Shown one piece after another: positions 23,643-35,285 of a stretch of DNA of 64,000 nt. This DNA is from Melastoma dodecandrum (lineage: Eukaryota > Streptophyta > Magnoliopsida > Myrtales > Melastomataceae). The stretch is from NCBI GenBank assembly GCA_029817715.1, contig JARUPY010000265.1:40994-104993 (forward strand). The letters run 5' to 3'. The stretch's first letter is position 1. Every line of letters starts with the position of its first letter. The translations under genes were made by a program, and so were the position numbers. The notes under the pieces were generated by a model. The model was not told the DNA's origin and made no database searches. It saw only the letters and a list, made by a program, of their open reading frames with translations.

Positions 23643-26173
23643 TGTAATGACCCGAAATTCTATGATAATAGATAATGAAATCAATGTATATGTGATGAGT
23701 TTGATGATAAATGAGAATGACTTGTGTATGAATGTTTAGACATGTGATGGATTAATGATGGATGCCTTGGATGCCCAAAAATGAAGGTATATGAATCAAG
23801 GTGGGGTTGTCGCGAAGGGTTAGAGGATGAAAGACGAATGCCCGAAGTGGGCGTTATAATATTAAGGTTCGTCCTAGATTGAACACAAGGAGGATCGGAG
23901 TAGGTCGGGTATGGGTCAACGGCCACCGACCCCGAGGGCGATAGCCATCGACTCCCTAACATGCCCAAGGGGCGATGGAAAGACGACCCCGGGCAAGTGC
24001 GAAGACAGGGGAGGATAGGATCGACCCCCATATCGCCCAGGGGGCGAGGGAGGATCGACCCTCGCATTGCCCAAGGGGCGACTGCCTTGCGAAGGATGAA
24101 CGCGCCCGTGTCGCCCAAGGGGCAACGGACATACGTACCATAGATATATCCCGGGGGCGACCCATGAGCGATGAGTGGGCAATGCGTGAACATTATACGG
24201 ATGTTAGCAAGGGGGGGCTCAGAGGAAGTCCAGAGGGGGTCCAGAGGGGACCCAACGGGGGCCCAGAGGGGGTCCAGAGGGGACCCAACGGGGGCTCAGA
24301 GGGGGTCCAGAGGGGATCCGAGGAGGGCTCAGAGGGGGTCCAGAGGGGATCCGAGGAGGGACGCCTATGTGGTCATTGAACCAATACCCACCGTTGATGA
24401 CATGGACAAAAGCTTCCAAGGATGAGTTGTGGCCATGGGATCAAGTTGACTAGTCAACCAAATATATTATTATTATATTATGGGAGTCCAAATTATGATG
24501 ATGGTAATTTGGTCCCTAGTTGCTAATGGAAGAGGATGAAGGGGGCCTCATGAAGGAAATGAAGCGGTGAACCCCTCTTGAAGGGGTGGAAATTCGTCCT
24601 CCTTCCCCACATAACACATAACACATACACACACAAAAAGACTTGGAAAGAAAAAGAAAGAAGGGGAGCTCGGCGAAGGGGAAGAAGAAGAGGAAAGGAA
24701 GGCGGTTCGAAGCACCAAGGTGGATCCGCAAGAGAGGAGAGTTAGGCGACGGTCAAGCCTAAGGTTGAGGGCCAAGGAAAGGCAACCCCCGCGAGCGGAG
24801 GTGATCCGGCGAAGGGCGGAGCTCACCGACTTGTGTCGAGGTGCAACCGGCCGGTAACCCCTACATCCCTCCTTCGCTTTTAAGCTTAGTTGTGGTGCAT
24901 GCTGTTTAAATTCGTGGCTGTGGTTGGGCTGTGATTTGGAGATGGTTTGGAGAGGGTTAGAGGGTGGCCGAACCCCTAAGGTGGAGGGGAGCCACCCGAA
25001 CCCCTCTATGTTTGAGTATGTGTATGCGTGTGGTTGTTGGCTTACCGAAAGGCTGCGCTTGGGGCGAGCCTTGAGGGGAATGATTGCGGTCCTTAGGGGC
25101 TGGAAATGAGTGAAGTTAAGGTATGGAATAGGGGAGCGTCGAGCCCCGTGGTGGCTGCGCTCCACCTCGCGCTCTAAGAGCGGAATCGCGTGGCTTTGGC
25201 CATGGAAATCAAATCGGCTAAGGGCTGGAAATTATGCGGCGTTGTAAGGCCGGAATGGAAGCCTAGAAGGGCTGTCCCTCGTGCTAGAAAAGCACGGAAA
25301 AGTTATGCTCGGGGGTGGATGGGAGGTGAGACCGAATGGGGTGACATTCGGTTGAAACGGGCAAGGTTAATGAGTGTTACTTGAGTTCAAATGAGGGGCT
25401 GTAGGAAAGGAGTTATAATGTGAAAATTTGTGGCCACATTCCCACCTTGGAAGGGAGTAGGAATGTGGTAGAAATCAGTGGAAAATAACGGAGGAAGGTC
25501 AAAGCCGAATTGGTATATCATTGGGATGTACAGAAAACGAAAAATGGCCGAAATGATGAATAGACGGGTACATGGTTTCACTAGCCTAAGGGAAAATGCA
25601 CTTGGAGTTTGGTTTCGAAATTTTAAGGGTGTCTTCCTATCTTATCTAAGAGGTTGGAAATGGCAGACACGAATGGAAATTGATGGGAGAAGGTTAAAGC
25701 CGAATAGGCTTAGTAATGAGACCAGAAAGTACAGTTTTCGGTGGAAACGAATGTGGAAAGATGATGAATTATGGGAAGATGCATTTGGAGTTTCAATCTG
25801 AGATTTTTATGGTGTCTTTCTACCTTGGTTAAGGTGTGGAAAATGGTAGAAACAAAGAGAAATTGTTGGGTTAAGGTGAAAACCGAATTGGTTTAAGAAC
25901 AGGGCGTATGAGGTCTCGAAAAAGGAAAAATGGCTCTAGAACAATTTGTATGGAACGTGTGCTTTCTTGTGGATGTATGAGGGGTTTTAAAATGAAATGG
26001 ATTTTAGTTCCTTGCAGGTTTAAGAAGGGTTCTTAGGCTGCGCATCATGAATGGACAAGATTTATTTAGTTTTCGAAAAATTGAGCTTGTAGCTCACATG
26101 TATGTAACGAATGTTCATTCAATAAATGGAAATGCAATGTTTTTGCATAAATCAAATTGTTTCGATCCTTTCA
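23643..26173 (+). repeat. 5' LTR of the Tekay/Del-type Ty3/gypsy element
   Basis: Begins TGTAATGACCCGAAATTC and ends CGATCCTTTCA, 2531 bp, immediately before the primer-binding site. It is nearly identical to 31079-33621. It contains a G-rich minisatellite (24209-24362) and a set of degenerate GCCCAAGGGGCGA palindromes (23950-24130). Long LTRs of this size, with a TGTAAYGACCC-like start, fit the Tekay/Del lineage. Confidence 0.9.
24209..24362 (+). repeat. G-rich minisatellite in the left LTR
   Basis: Tandem units built on GAGGGGGTCCAGAGGGGACC and CAACGGGGGCTCA. The unit order and number differ from the matching array at 31647-31802 in the second LTR. Confidence 0.8.
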
Positions 26174-26175
26174 AG

Positions 26176-26187
26176 TGGTATCAGAGC
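26176..26187 (+). promoter_or_regulatory. Primer-binding site (initiator tRNA-Met)
   Basis: TGGTATCAGAGC, the usual plant retrotransposon site complementary to initiator tRNA-Met, two bases after the LTR end. The same site recurs at 33624-33635 behind the second LTR. Confidence 0.9.
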
Positions 26188-26590
26188 CTGGATTGTTTTG
26201 GAGTGATAAGGGTGGAATTTGAGTTGATTTTTGCATTGAAAATGCACTTTGTGCCATGCGCATGCGTATGTAATTGTTTGGATTGATTTGGAGTTGATTC
26301 AGATGAGTTGGTATTGAGAAAAAAGTGAATGGAAAGGGGTTCGGAATTGCCAAATTATGTGTGTATGAGAACACATGAGTGGGTGTTTGGTTTGGAAAGT
26401 TTGAGGTTTAAACATCACGGGAGGTGATGGAAATAAGCGCTTTGTGCGCTAAAGGCATGGTGCCGTAAAAGAACACCTAAAAAGGGGGTTGATTGAATTT
26501 GAAATGTGTGTATTGAGGCTGCAAATGTGTGCCTAAGTTGGAATGAATGAGATGTATGACTAAATGTTTGAATGGTGATTTGATAGGGAA

Positions 26591-29500
26591 ATGACGGATG
26601 AAGGAGTGCCCATAGCGGTACGTGAGTTCACCGAAGTGGAACATTCTCTTCCAGGGAAGAGGAAGGCATACCTTATGGGGCAGTATCGGAAGATGGATCC
26701 TCCAAAATTTAAGGGGGACGAAGGGCCTGAGTTGGCGGAAGATTTTATCAATGATGTGGAGAAGATCTACGACTCCTTGGTGTGTACACCCGAGGAGAAA
26801 TTGTGCCTAGCTGAATACTCACTTCAAAGAGGAGCGGAAACTTGGTGGAAGGCAAGTAAGGGGAGTGCCAAGATGGGCCAAAGTGGGGATGCTTGGACAA
26901 TGTTCAAGACGGCATTCCTGGACAAATACCTGCCATTTTCGTATCGGACGGATAAGGCATTGGAGTTTACTCAACTGAACCAAGGAAATATGTCGGTAGA
27001 TGAGTATGAGACAAGGTATACGGTTCTATCTCACTACGGACCTGTTATGGATGAGTTGAGTCGGGCGAGGAAATTCGAATTGGGGTTGGAACCCCATATT
27101 AGGATGCAAGTGTCTACGCTTTGTTTGACTACTTATGAGGAAGTGTACAAGAGGGCTCAGAATGCGGAAATGTCATGGAAGGCAGTGAAGGAGGTGGAGG
27201 AAGCCGAAAGGGCAAAGAGAAGGGTGGAGGGCGGAATGCCTCCTCCTAAGAGGTTTAGGCCGAGTGGATCCTTCTCGGGTCAGAGAGGATTTGTGTCACG
27301 ACCTCCGCGTCCTCCTATGCCTATGAGGAGCTTTAACCGAGGGGGAAACCATGGCTCAAGGATGAGCGGCCCTCCCACTTGTCCTCGGTGCAACAAACAA
27401 CATTTTGGGTTCTCATGTGTAATCAATGAGCCCTTGTGCTACCAATGCGGGAAACCGGGTCACTTGAGGAGGAATTGCCCTCAAAGCGATGGAGAGGTGA
27501 GCAGCCGAAGGACTGGCATGAGTACTCCCAGAGGAAGAGGTGGCATGAGACTTGGTCCGACAGTGACGGCCTCCAGAGGATCGGTGAGTGGACCGGTGGT
27601 TAATGCTAGGCTGAATGCGCTTACTGAGGATGAGGCGAATGCCTCACGAGGAGTGATCTCAGGTACGGTTCAACTTCAAGGTGAATTACTACATGCATTG
27701 TTTGATACTGGTGCAACGCATTCGTTTGTGGCACAAAGGTGTGTGGAATTGCATGAATGGCCGGTTGAGAAACTTGAGAAACGGATGCGTGTGGTGTTGC
27801 CTTCGGGAAATGAATTGGAAATAGAGGAAGCATGTTATGCATGCGAGTTGATAGTTGCGGGATCGAGTTTTGTGATTGATCTCATTGTGCTGCAGATAAG
27901 TGACTTTGATGTGATATTGGGCATGGATTGGTTGGTTTCGAGCCATGCTCAAGTGGATTGTGAATCGAAGCGACTTTTGATCACGGATGAGAAAGGGAAG
28001 TCCCGTGAGTACATAGGCCATGGTGGATACGGCCGAATTTTGATGGTATCTGCAGTACGAATGTACAGGTGGATGAGGACAGGACATGAAGTGTATCTTG
28101 CATTGGTGCTGAACAAAGAAGCTGAAATTCCGAGGTTGGAGCAAATAGAAGTGGTAAGAGACTTTGCGGATGTATTTCCGGAAGAGCTGCCAGGATTACC
28201 ACCGGAGAGAGATGTAGAGTTTGAAATTGACTTACTTTCGGGGACCGCTCCTATCTCGCGTGCTCCATATCGAATGAGTTTGGTTGAGTTAAAAGAATTG
28301 AAAGCACAATTGCAAGAGCTTGTAGAAAAGAAATATGTACGTCCTAGTGTAAGCCCGTGGGGCGCACCTGTACTGTTTGTAAGAAAGAAAGACGGTAGTA
28401 TGAGATTATGTATAGACTATCGTTTGTTGAATCAAAGAACGATTAAGAATCGCTATCCCCTACCTCGTATTGATGACTTGTTTGATCAATTACAAGGATC
28501 AGTTGTGTATTCGAAGATAGATCTTCGGTCAGGATATTATCAGATTGGTGTGAGGGAAGAGGATATTCCTAAGACCGCATTTAGGACACGTTATGGGCAT
28601 TATGAATTCAGAGTAATGCCGTTTGGATTGACAAATGCACCAGCGGTGTTTATGGGATTAATGAATCAAGTGTTTAGACCGTACTTGGATCACTTCGTGG
28701 TGGTGTTCATAGATGATATCCTCGTGTATTCCAAGAGTTGGGAAGAACATAAAGAACCCTTAGAGATTGTGTTGAAAACATTGAGGGAAAACAAATTATA
28801 TGCCAAATTGAGTAAGTGTGAATTTTGGCTTGAAAAAGTAGCATTCCTTGGCCACGTGATATCGGCCATAGGAGTGGAAGTAGATCCTTCAAAGATTGAA
28901 GCGATAAAAGAGTGGCCACGCCCGAAGAGTGTGTCGGAAGTCCGAAGTTTCTTGGGATTGGCGGGCTATTATCGAAGATTTGTGGAAGGATTTTCGAAAA
29001 TTGTAACTCCCATAACGAAACTCTTGAGGAAGGATGTCAAATACGAGTGGTCGGACAAATGTGAAACAAGCTTTGAGGAATTGAAGAAGAGATTGACTAG
29101 TGCGCCGATTTTGACATTGCCAACGGGAACGGGTGGTTTTGTAGTATATTGTGATGCTTCAGCACAAGGCTTGGGTGGAGTGTTAATGCAACATGGAAAA
29201 GTTGTAGCCTATGCTTCAAGACAATTAAGGAAGCATGAGGAAAACTACCCTACACATGACTTGGAATTGGCTGCGGTGGTGTTTGTGTTAAAGTTGTGGA
29301 GGCACTACTTGTATGGAGAGAAATTTGAAATCTATACGGATCATAAGAGTTTAAAGTATTTGTTTACTCAACAAGAGTTGAACATGAGACAACGCCGATG
29401 GGTGGAATTGTTAAAGGATTATGATTGTACAATTGTGTACCATCCTGGAAGGGCTAATGTAGTGGCGGACGCATTGAGTAGAAAACACATAGCTCTCATG

Positions 29501-31039
29501 TGTTTGATTTTAGAAGAATCAAAGATGATCGAACAAATGGGCAATCTAAATATTCGATTGGAAGATTCAGAAGGAACTCTATATGTGGCCAGGGGGCAAG
29601 TGGAACCGGAAGTGATTGGAATGATTAGAGACGCCCAAGTTCGTGATGAATACTTGGTGATTGTAAGAGAAGGGCTTGGGACGACACCTTATGAACGGTT
29701 CAAGTTAGCGGCCGATGGGTTGCTAAAATTTCAAGGAAGGATTTGTGTTCCAGAAGATGTTGTAGTAAAGAAAAAGCTTTTGGATGAGGCACATAAGACC
29801 GCATATGGTGTGCATCCAGGAATAACGAAAATGTACCGGAACTTGAGACAATTTTATTGGTGGCCTAAGATGAAAAGAGATATTGCCAGATATGTGAACC
29901 GGTGCACCGTTTGCCAGATGGTAAAGATTGAACATCGAAAGCCAGGGGGATTGTTAGAACCACTGCCTGTACCCGAATGGAAGTGGGAAGATATTGCAAT
30001 GGACTTTGTGACGAACCTACCCAAGGGTGGTCGTAATATGGATTCGATATGGGTGGTGGTGGATAGGTTAACGAAGTCAGCCCACTTCATACCAATACAG
30101 ATAAATTGGTCTCTTGATGCCTTGGCAAAAATTTATATACGAGAAGTGATAAGGTATCATGGAGTGCCTCACACTATTACTTCAGACAGAGACCCACGGT
30201 TTACCTCGAAATTGTGGAGAAGTCTCCAAGGAGCTTTGGACACAAAGCTGCAGATGAGCACAGCTTTTCATCCACAAACGGATGGGCAAACGGAACGGAC
30301 AATACAAACGTTGGAAGATATGTTGAGAGCATGTGTATTGGAATGGAAGGGTAATTGGGTAGACCACCTTCCATTGATTGAATTTACGTATAACAACAGC
30401 TATCATGCGAGCATTGGAATGGCCCCGTTCGAGGCCTTGTATGGGAGGAGTTGTCGATCTCCTTTGTGTTGGATGGAACCGGGTGAGAAAGTATTTGATG
30501 GTCCGGAGCTTATCAAGGAAACATCGGAAGTAATTGCGATAGTTCGAGAGAGAATGAGGACGGCTCAAAGCCGACAGAAAAGCTATGCGGATCAACGAAG
30601 GAGACCCTTGGAATTTGGAGTTGGAGATAAAGTATTTTTAAAGCTCTCCCCCATGAAGTCAATGTTCCGGATGGGCAAGGCTCACAAGTTGAGTCCGAGG
30701 TATATAGGTCCGTATGAGATAATTGAAAGAGTAGGGAAAATGGCGTATCGAATAACTATACCTCCGGAGTTGTCGCATTGCCATGATGTTTTTCATGTCT
30801 CCATGTTAAGAAAGTATGAGCCAGATCCGGAGACAAGGGTGGAAACGACCGCAACAACGGTGAATGAGAATTTGAGTGTGACCTTGGTACCGGCAAGAGT
30901 AATCGGGCACAAGGAGCGAACGACTCGAGGGAAGAAAACGCAACTGGTTTTGGTGTTATGGAAAGGAGATGGAATGGAAGATCAATCTTGGGAACTAGAA
31001 GAACGTATGAAAGAGTTATATCCATCTCTTTTTGAGTAA
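26591..31039 (+). CDS. Gag-pol polyprotein, Tekay/Del-type chromovirus (Ty3/gypsy)
   Basis: One uninterrupted frame of 1482 residues. Order: retrotransposon gag domain (about 30-200); CCHC zinc knuckle [14 protein letters not shown] (283-296); aspartic protease with [11 protein letters not shown] (D372); reverse transcriptase with [20 protein letters not shown] and [10 protein letters not shown] (DD at 708-709); RNase H with [13 protein letters not shown] (D855); integrase with an HHCC zinc region (about 1068-1112) and catalytic D1138, D1199 and E1235; then a C-terminal chromodomain-like part with [15 protein letters not shown] and [17 protein letters not shown]. The order PR-RT-RH-IN and the chromodomain mark a chromovirus; long LTRs point to Tekay/Del. 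With no stops, near-identical LTRs and visible catalytic residues, it may be a recent and possibly mobile copy. RT carries [11 protein letters not shown] where relatives usually have D in place of that G. Confidence 0.93.
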   Translation: MTDEGVPIAVREFTEVEHSLPGKRKAYLMGQYRKMDPPKFKGDEGPELAEDFINDVEKIYDSLVCTPEEKLCLAEYSLQRGAETWWKASKGSAKMGQSGDAWTMFKTAFLDKYLPFSYRTDKALEFTQLNQGNMSVDEYETRYTVLSHYGPVMDELSRARKFELGLEPHIRMQVSTLCLTTYEEVYKRAQNAEMSWKAVKEVEEAERAKRRVEGGMPPPKRFRPSGSFSGQRGFVSRPPRPPMPMRSFNRGGNHGSRMSGPPTCPRCNKQHFGFSCVINEPLCYQCGKPGHLRRNCPQSDGEVSSRRTGMSTPRGRGGMRLGPTVTASRGSVSGPVVNARLNALTEDEANASRGVISGTVQLQGELLHALFDTGATHSFVAQRCVELHEWPVEKLEKRMRVVLPSGNELEIEEACYACELIVAGSSFVIDLIVLQISDFDVILGMDWLVSSHAQVDCESKRLLITDEKGKSREYIGHGGYGRILMVSAVRMYRWMRTGHEVYLALVLNKEAEIPRLEQIEVVRDFADVFPEELPGLPPERDVEFEIDLLSGTAPISRAPYRMSLVELKELKAQLQELVEKKYVRPSVSPWGAPVLFVRKKDGSMRLCIDYRLLNQRTIKNRYPLPRIDDLFDQLQGSVVYSKIDLRSGYYQIGVREEDIPKTAFRTRYGHYEFRVMPFGLTNAPAVFMGLMNQVFRPYLDHFVVVFIDDILVYSKSWEEHKEPLEIVLKTLRENKLYAKLSKCEFWLEKVAFLGHVISAIGVEVDPSKIEAIKEWPRPKSVSEVRSFLGLAGYYRRFVEGFSKIVTPITKLLRKDVKYEWSDKCETSFEELKKRLTSAPILTLPTGTGGFVVYCDASAQGLGGVLMQHGKVVAYASRQLRKHEENYPTHDLELAAVVFVLKLWRHYLYGEKFEIYTDHKSLKYLFTQQELNMRQRRWVELLKDYDCTIVYHPGRANVVADALSRKHIALMCLILEESKMIEQMGNLNIRLEDSEGTLYVARGQVEPEVIGMIRDAQVRDEYLVIVREGLGTTPYERFKLAADGLLKFQGRICVPEDVVVKKKLLDEAHKTAYGVHPGITKMYRNLRQFYWWPKMKRDIARYVNRCTVCQMVKIEHRKPGGLLEPLPVPEWKWEDIAMDFVTNLPKGGRNMDSIWVVVDRLTKSAHFIPIQINWSLDALAKIYIREVIRYHGVPHTITSDRDPRFTSKLWRSLQGALDTKLQMSTAFHPQTDGQTERTIQTLEDMLRACVLEWKGNWVDHLPLIEFTYNNSYHASIGMAPFEALYGRSCRSPLCWMEPGEKVFDGPELIKETSEVIAIVRERMRTAQSRQKSYADQRRRPLEFGVGDKVFLKLSPMKSMFRMGKAHKLSPRYIGPYEIIERVGKMAYRITIPPELSHCHDVFHVSMLRKYEPDPETRVETTATTVNENLSVTLVPARVIGHKERTTRGKKTQLVLVLWKGDGMEDQSWELEERMKELYPSLFE

Positions 31040-31063
31040 AAATAATTTCGGGGACGAAATTCC

Positions 31064-31078
31064 TTAAGGGGGGAAGAA
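31064..31078 (+). promoter_or_regulatory. Polypurine tract
   Basis: TTAAGGGGGGAAGAA directly before the second LTR, the expected plus-strand priming site for reverse transcription. Confidence 0.85.
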
Positions 31079-33621
31079 TGTAATGACCCGAAATTCTATG
31101 ATAATAGATAATGAAATCAATGTATATGTGATGAGTTTGATGATAAATGAGAATGACTTGTGTATGAATGTTTAGACATGTGATGGATTAATGATGGATG
31201 CCTTGGCGGCCCAAAAATGAAGGTATGTGAATCAAAGTGGGGTTGTCGCGAAGGGTTAAAGGATGAAAGACGAATGCCCGAAGTGGGCGTTATAATATTA
31301 AGGTTCGTCCTAGATTGAACACAAGGAGGTTCGGAGTAGGTCGGGTAAGGGTCAACGGCCACCGACCCCGGGGGCGATAGCCATCGACTCCCTAACATGC
31401 CCAAGGGGCGATGGAAAGACGACCCCGGGCAAGTGCGAAGACAGGGGAGGATAGGATCGACCCCCATATCGCCCAGGGGGCGAGGGAGGATCGACCCTCG
31501 CATTGCCCAAGGGGCGACTGCCTTGCGAAGGATGAACGCGCCCGTGTCGCCCAAGGGGCAACGGACAGACGTACCATAGATATATCCCGGGGGCGACCCA
31601 TGAGCGATGAGTGGGCAATGCGTGAACATTATACGGATGTTAGCAAGGGGGGGCTCAGAGGGAGTCCAGAGGGGGTCCAGAGGGGACCCAACGGGGGCTC
31701 AGAGGGAGTCCAGAGGGGGTCCAGAGGGGACCCAACGGGGGTCCAGAGGGGGTCCAATGGGGGCTCAGAGGGGGGCCAGAGGGGGCCCAGAGGGGATCCG
31801 AGGAGGGACGCCTATGTGGTCATTGAACCAATACCCACCGTTGATGACATGGACAAAAGCTTCCAAGGATGAGTTGTGGCCATGGGATCAAGTTGACTAG
31901 TCAACCAAATATATTATTATTATATTATGGGAGTCCAAATTATGATGATGGTAATTTGGTCCCTAGTTGCTAATGGAAGAGGATGAAGGGGGCCTCATGA
32001 AGGAAATGAAGCGGTGAACCCCTCTTGAAGGGGTGGAAATTCGTCCTCCTTCCCCACATAACACATAACACATACACACACAAAAAGACTTGGAAAGAAA
32101 AAGGAAGAAGGGGAGCTCGGCGAAGGGGAAGAAGAAGAGGAAAGGAAGGCGGTTCGAAGCACCAAGGTGGATCCGCAAGAGAGGAGAGTTAGGCGACGGT
32201 CAAGCCTAAGGTTGAGGGCCAAGGAAAGGCAACCCCCGCGAGCGGAGGTGATCCGGCGAAGGGCGGAGCTCACCGACTTGTGTCGAGGTGCAACCGGCCG
32301 GTAACCCCTACATCCCTCCTTCGCTTTTAAGCTTAGTTGTGGTGCATGCTGTTTAAATTCGTGGCTGTGGTTGGGCTGTGATTTGGAGATGGTTTGGAGA
32401 GGGTTAGAGGGTGGCCGAACCCCTAAGGTGGAGGGGAGCCACCCGAACCCCTCTATGTTTGAGTATGTGTATGCGTGTGGTTGTTGGCTTACCGAAAGGC
32501 TGCGCTTGGGGCGAGCCTTGAGGGGAATGATTGCGGTCCTTAGGGGCTGGAAATGAGTGAAGTTAAGGTATGGAATAGGGGAGCGTCGAGCCCCGTGGTG
32601 GCTGCGCTCCACCTCGCGCTCTAAGAGCGGAATCGCGTGGCTTTGGCCATGGAAATCAAATCGGCTAAGGGCTGGAAATTATGCGGCGTTGTAAGGCCGG
32701 AATGGAAGCCTAGAAGGGCTGTCCCTCGTGCTAGAAAAGCACGGAAAAGTTATGCTCGGGGGTGGATGGGAGGTGAGACCGAATGGGGTGACATTCGGTT
32801 GAAACGGGCAAGGTTAATGAGTGTTACTTGAGTTCAAATGAGGGGCTGTAGGAAAGGAGTTATAATGTGAAAATTTGTGGCCACATTCCCACCTTGGAAG
32901 GGAGTAGGAATGTGGTAGAAATCAGTGGAAAATAACGGAGGAAGGTCAAAGCCGAATTGGTATATCATTGGGATGTACAGAAAACGAAAAATGGCCGAAA
33001 TGATGAATAGACGGGTACATGGTTTCACTAGCCTAAGGGAAAATGCACTTGGAGTTTGGTTTCGAAATTTTAAGGGTGTCTTCCTATCTTATCTAAGAGG
33101 TTGGAAATGGCAGACACGAATGGAAATTGATGGGAGAAGGTTAAAGCCGAATAGGCTTAGTAATGAGACCAGAAAGTACAGTTTTCGGTGGAAACGAATG
33201 TGGAAAGATGATGAATTATGGGATGATGCATTTGGAGTTTCAATCTGAGATTTTTATGGTGTCTTTCTACCTTGGTTAAGGTGTGGAAAATGGTAGAAAC
33301 AAAGAGAAATTTTGGGGTTAAGGTGAAAACCGAATTGGTTTAAGAACAGGGCGTATGAGGTCTCGAAAAAGGAAAAATGGCTCTAGAACAATTTGTATGG
33401 AACGTGTGCTTTCTTGTGGATGTATGAGGGGTTTTAAAATGAAATGGATTTTAGTTCCTTGCAGGTTTAAGAAGGGTTCTTAGGCTGCGCATCATGAATG
33501 GACAAGATTTATTTAGTTTTTGAAAAAATTGAGCTTGTGGCTCACATGTATGTAACGAATGTTCATTCAATAAATGGAAATGCAATGTTTTTGCATAAAT
33601 CAAATTGTTTCGATCCTTTCA
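31079..33621 (+). repeat. Second LTR, shared between the full element and the truncated one
   Basis: 2543 bp, TGTAATGACCC to CCTTTCA, nearly identical to the left LTR apart from scattered substitutions (for example near 31200 and 33320) and a rearranged minisatellite. It serves as the 3' LTR of the gag-pol element and is followed by its own primer site and internal region. Confidence 0.9.
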
Positions 33622-34388
33622 AGTGGTATCAGAGCCTGGATTGTTTTGGAGTGATAAGGGTGGAATTTGAGTTGATTTTTGCATTGAAAATGCACTTGGT
33701 GCCATGCGCATGCGTATGTAATTGTTTGGATTGATTTGGAGTTGATTCAGATGAGTTGGTATTGAGAAAAAAGTGAATGGAAAGGGGTTCGGAATTGCCA
33801 AATTATGTGTGTATGAGAACACATGAGTGGGTGTTTGGTTTGGAAAGTTTGAGGTTTAAACATCACGGGAGGTGATGGAAACAAGCGCTTTGTGCGCTAA
33901 AGGCATGGTGCCGTAAAAGAACACCTAAAAAGGGGGTTGATTGAATTTGAAATGTGTGTATTGAGGCTGCAAATGTGTGCCTAAGTTGGAATGAATGAGA
34001 TGTATGACTAAATGTTTGAATGGTGATTTGATAGGGAAATGACGGATGAAGGAGTGCCCATAGCGGTACGTGAGTTCACCGAAGTGGAACATTCTCTTCC
34101 AGGGAAGAGGAAGGCATACCTTATGGGGCAGTATCGGAAGATGGATCCTCCAAAATTTAAGGGGGACGAAGGGCCTGAGTTGGCGGAAGATTTTATCAAT
34201 GATGTGGAGAAGATCTACGACTCCTTGGTGTGTACACCCGAGGAGAAATTGTGCCTAGCTGAATACTCACTTCAAAGAGGAGCGGAAACTTGGTGGAAGG
34301 CAAGTAAGGGGAGTGCCAAGATGGGCCAAAGTGGGGATGCTTGGACAATGTTCAAGACGGCATTCCTGGACAAATACTTGCCATTTCC
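33622..34388 (+). mobile_element. Truncated second internal region (primer site, leader, 5' gag)
   Basis: After the second LTR the sequence repeats 26174-26940 almost base for base: primer site, leader and the gag start at 34039. Identity stops abruptly at about 34388 inside gag (after KYLPF), where unrelated sequence begins. No third LTR follows. Confidence 0.9.
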
Positions 34389-35285
34389 TGGGCACGTTTT
34401 GAGACCGCGCCCTCTTTGTAATCCAAGGGGCGCATTTTCGGAACGCGCCCCTTCGACTGTAAAACCGTATTTTATGAAACTGGGACCGTACTTCGCAAAT
34501 TTTTTTAATACTAACCGTATTTCCGTACAAAACTCTGTAATATAGATCGAAGATTCAGATCTTAGAGCCCAGTAAAATAAAAACATGATACGAGGTTTAA
34601 AACAAGGCCTGGAAGCTTGGGTTTTGGGCCTCCCCATCTGGCACAATTTGGCCTTCACGAGTGTGGCCCAAATGCAAGCGTTATAGTGTGCGTGATTTGC
34701 TGACTCCGCCCACATTAGCATCGATTGATTTATCTGAAAATTAATGGGAATCCAACCATTCTGGATCGCACCAAACCCCATCAGTTCCATACTTCCCATC
34801 CTGAAGTGCTAAAATATAATTAATTACAGCCACAGCCAGAAAATCAGTAATCGTTGTACGAATACCATAAGGCTTTGGACTTCCTGCACGATCTTAGTGG
34901 ATGCGAATGCGACCAAGAGTATGGCGACTCTGTTCTTTCTAAGTGCTTGGCCACGTAATGGGCTGACGACACGTGTAAAAAAGGTTTCCAGCCGCCTCCT
35001 TTTTCAGACAACTTCTTGCAGACTAAGCAAGACCTGCGAATGAACATCCCCCCCAACCCCAACATTAACCCCTCTCCCACTTTTCAAATTACCACCTTGC
35101 CATCCCAACGCCACCCTCCCTACTAGTTAAACCCCTCCCCTCCCATTCCCTGCACGACATCGAAAGACGACGACCCCTATCGATCGATCCTCCCCGGCTT
35201 CTTCTCCTGCCTTTGATTCTCCGTCCAGCGGTTCTCGTTGGATCCTACCCTTGAATCCCTTATTGGACCCGACCTGGTTCACCCC
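34389..35285. other. Retroelement break, hairpin repeat and promoter region of the DOMON gene
   Basis: Starts with CGCCCTC and a hairpin GGGGCGC...GCGCCCC (34420-34465), similar in style to the repeat left of the element. Then comes sequence without genes, followed by a C-rich leader (35040-35230) of the gene at 35286. Confidence 0.45.

Noticed and set aside
23681..24193. 170-codon minus-strand frame with repeated PLGDxG motifs
   Set aside because: The motif repeat is a by-product of the GCCCAAGGGGCGA palindromes in the LTR.
24209..24362. Repeat array resembling a CRISPR-like pattern
   Set aside because: Units are imperfect, contiguous and G-rich with no unique spacers, in a plant LTR. It is a minisatellite.
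24548..25165. 205-codon minus-strand open frame, nearly identical in both LTRs
   Set aside because: It lies wholly inside LTR sequence and its conservation follows from LTR identity. The composition is low-complexity and there is no domain or promoter.
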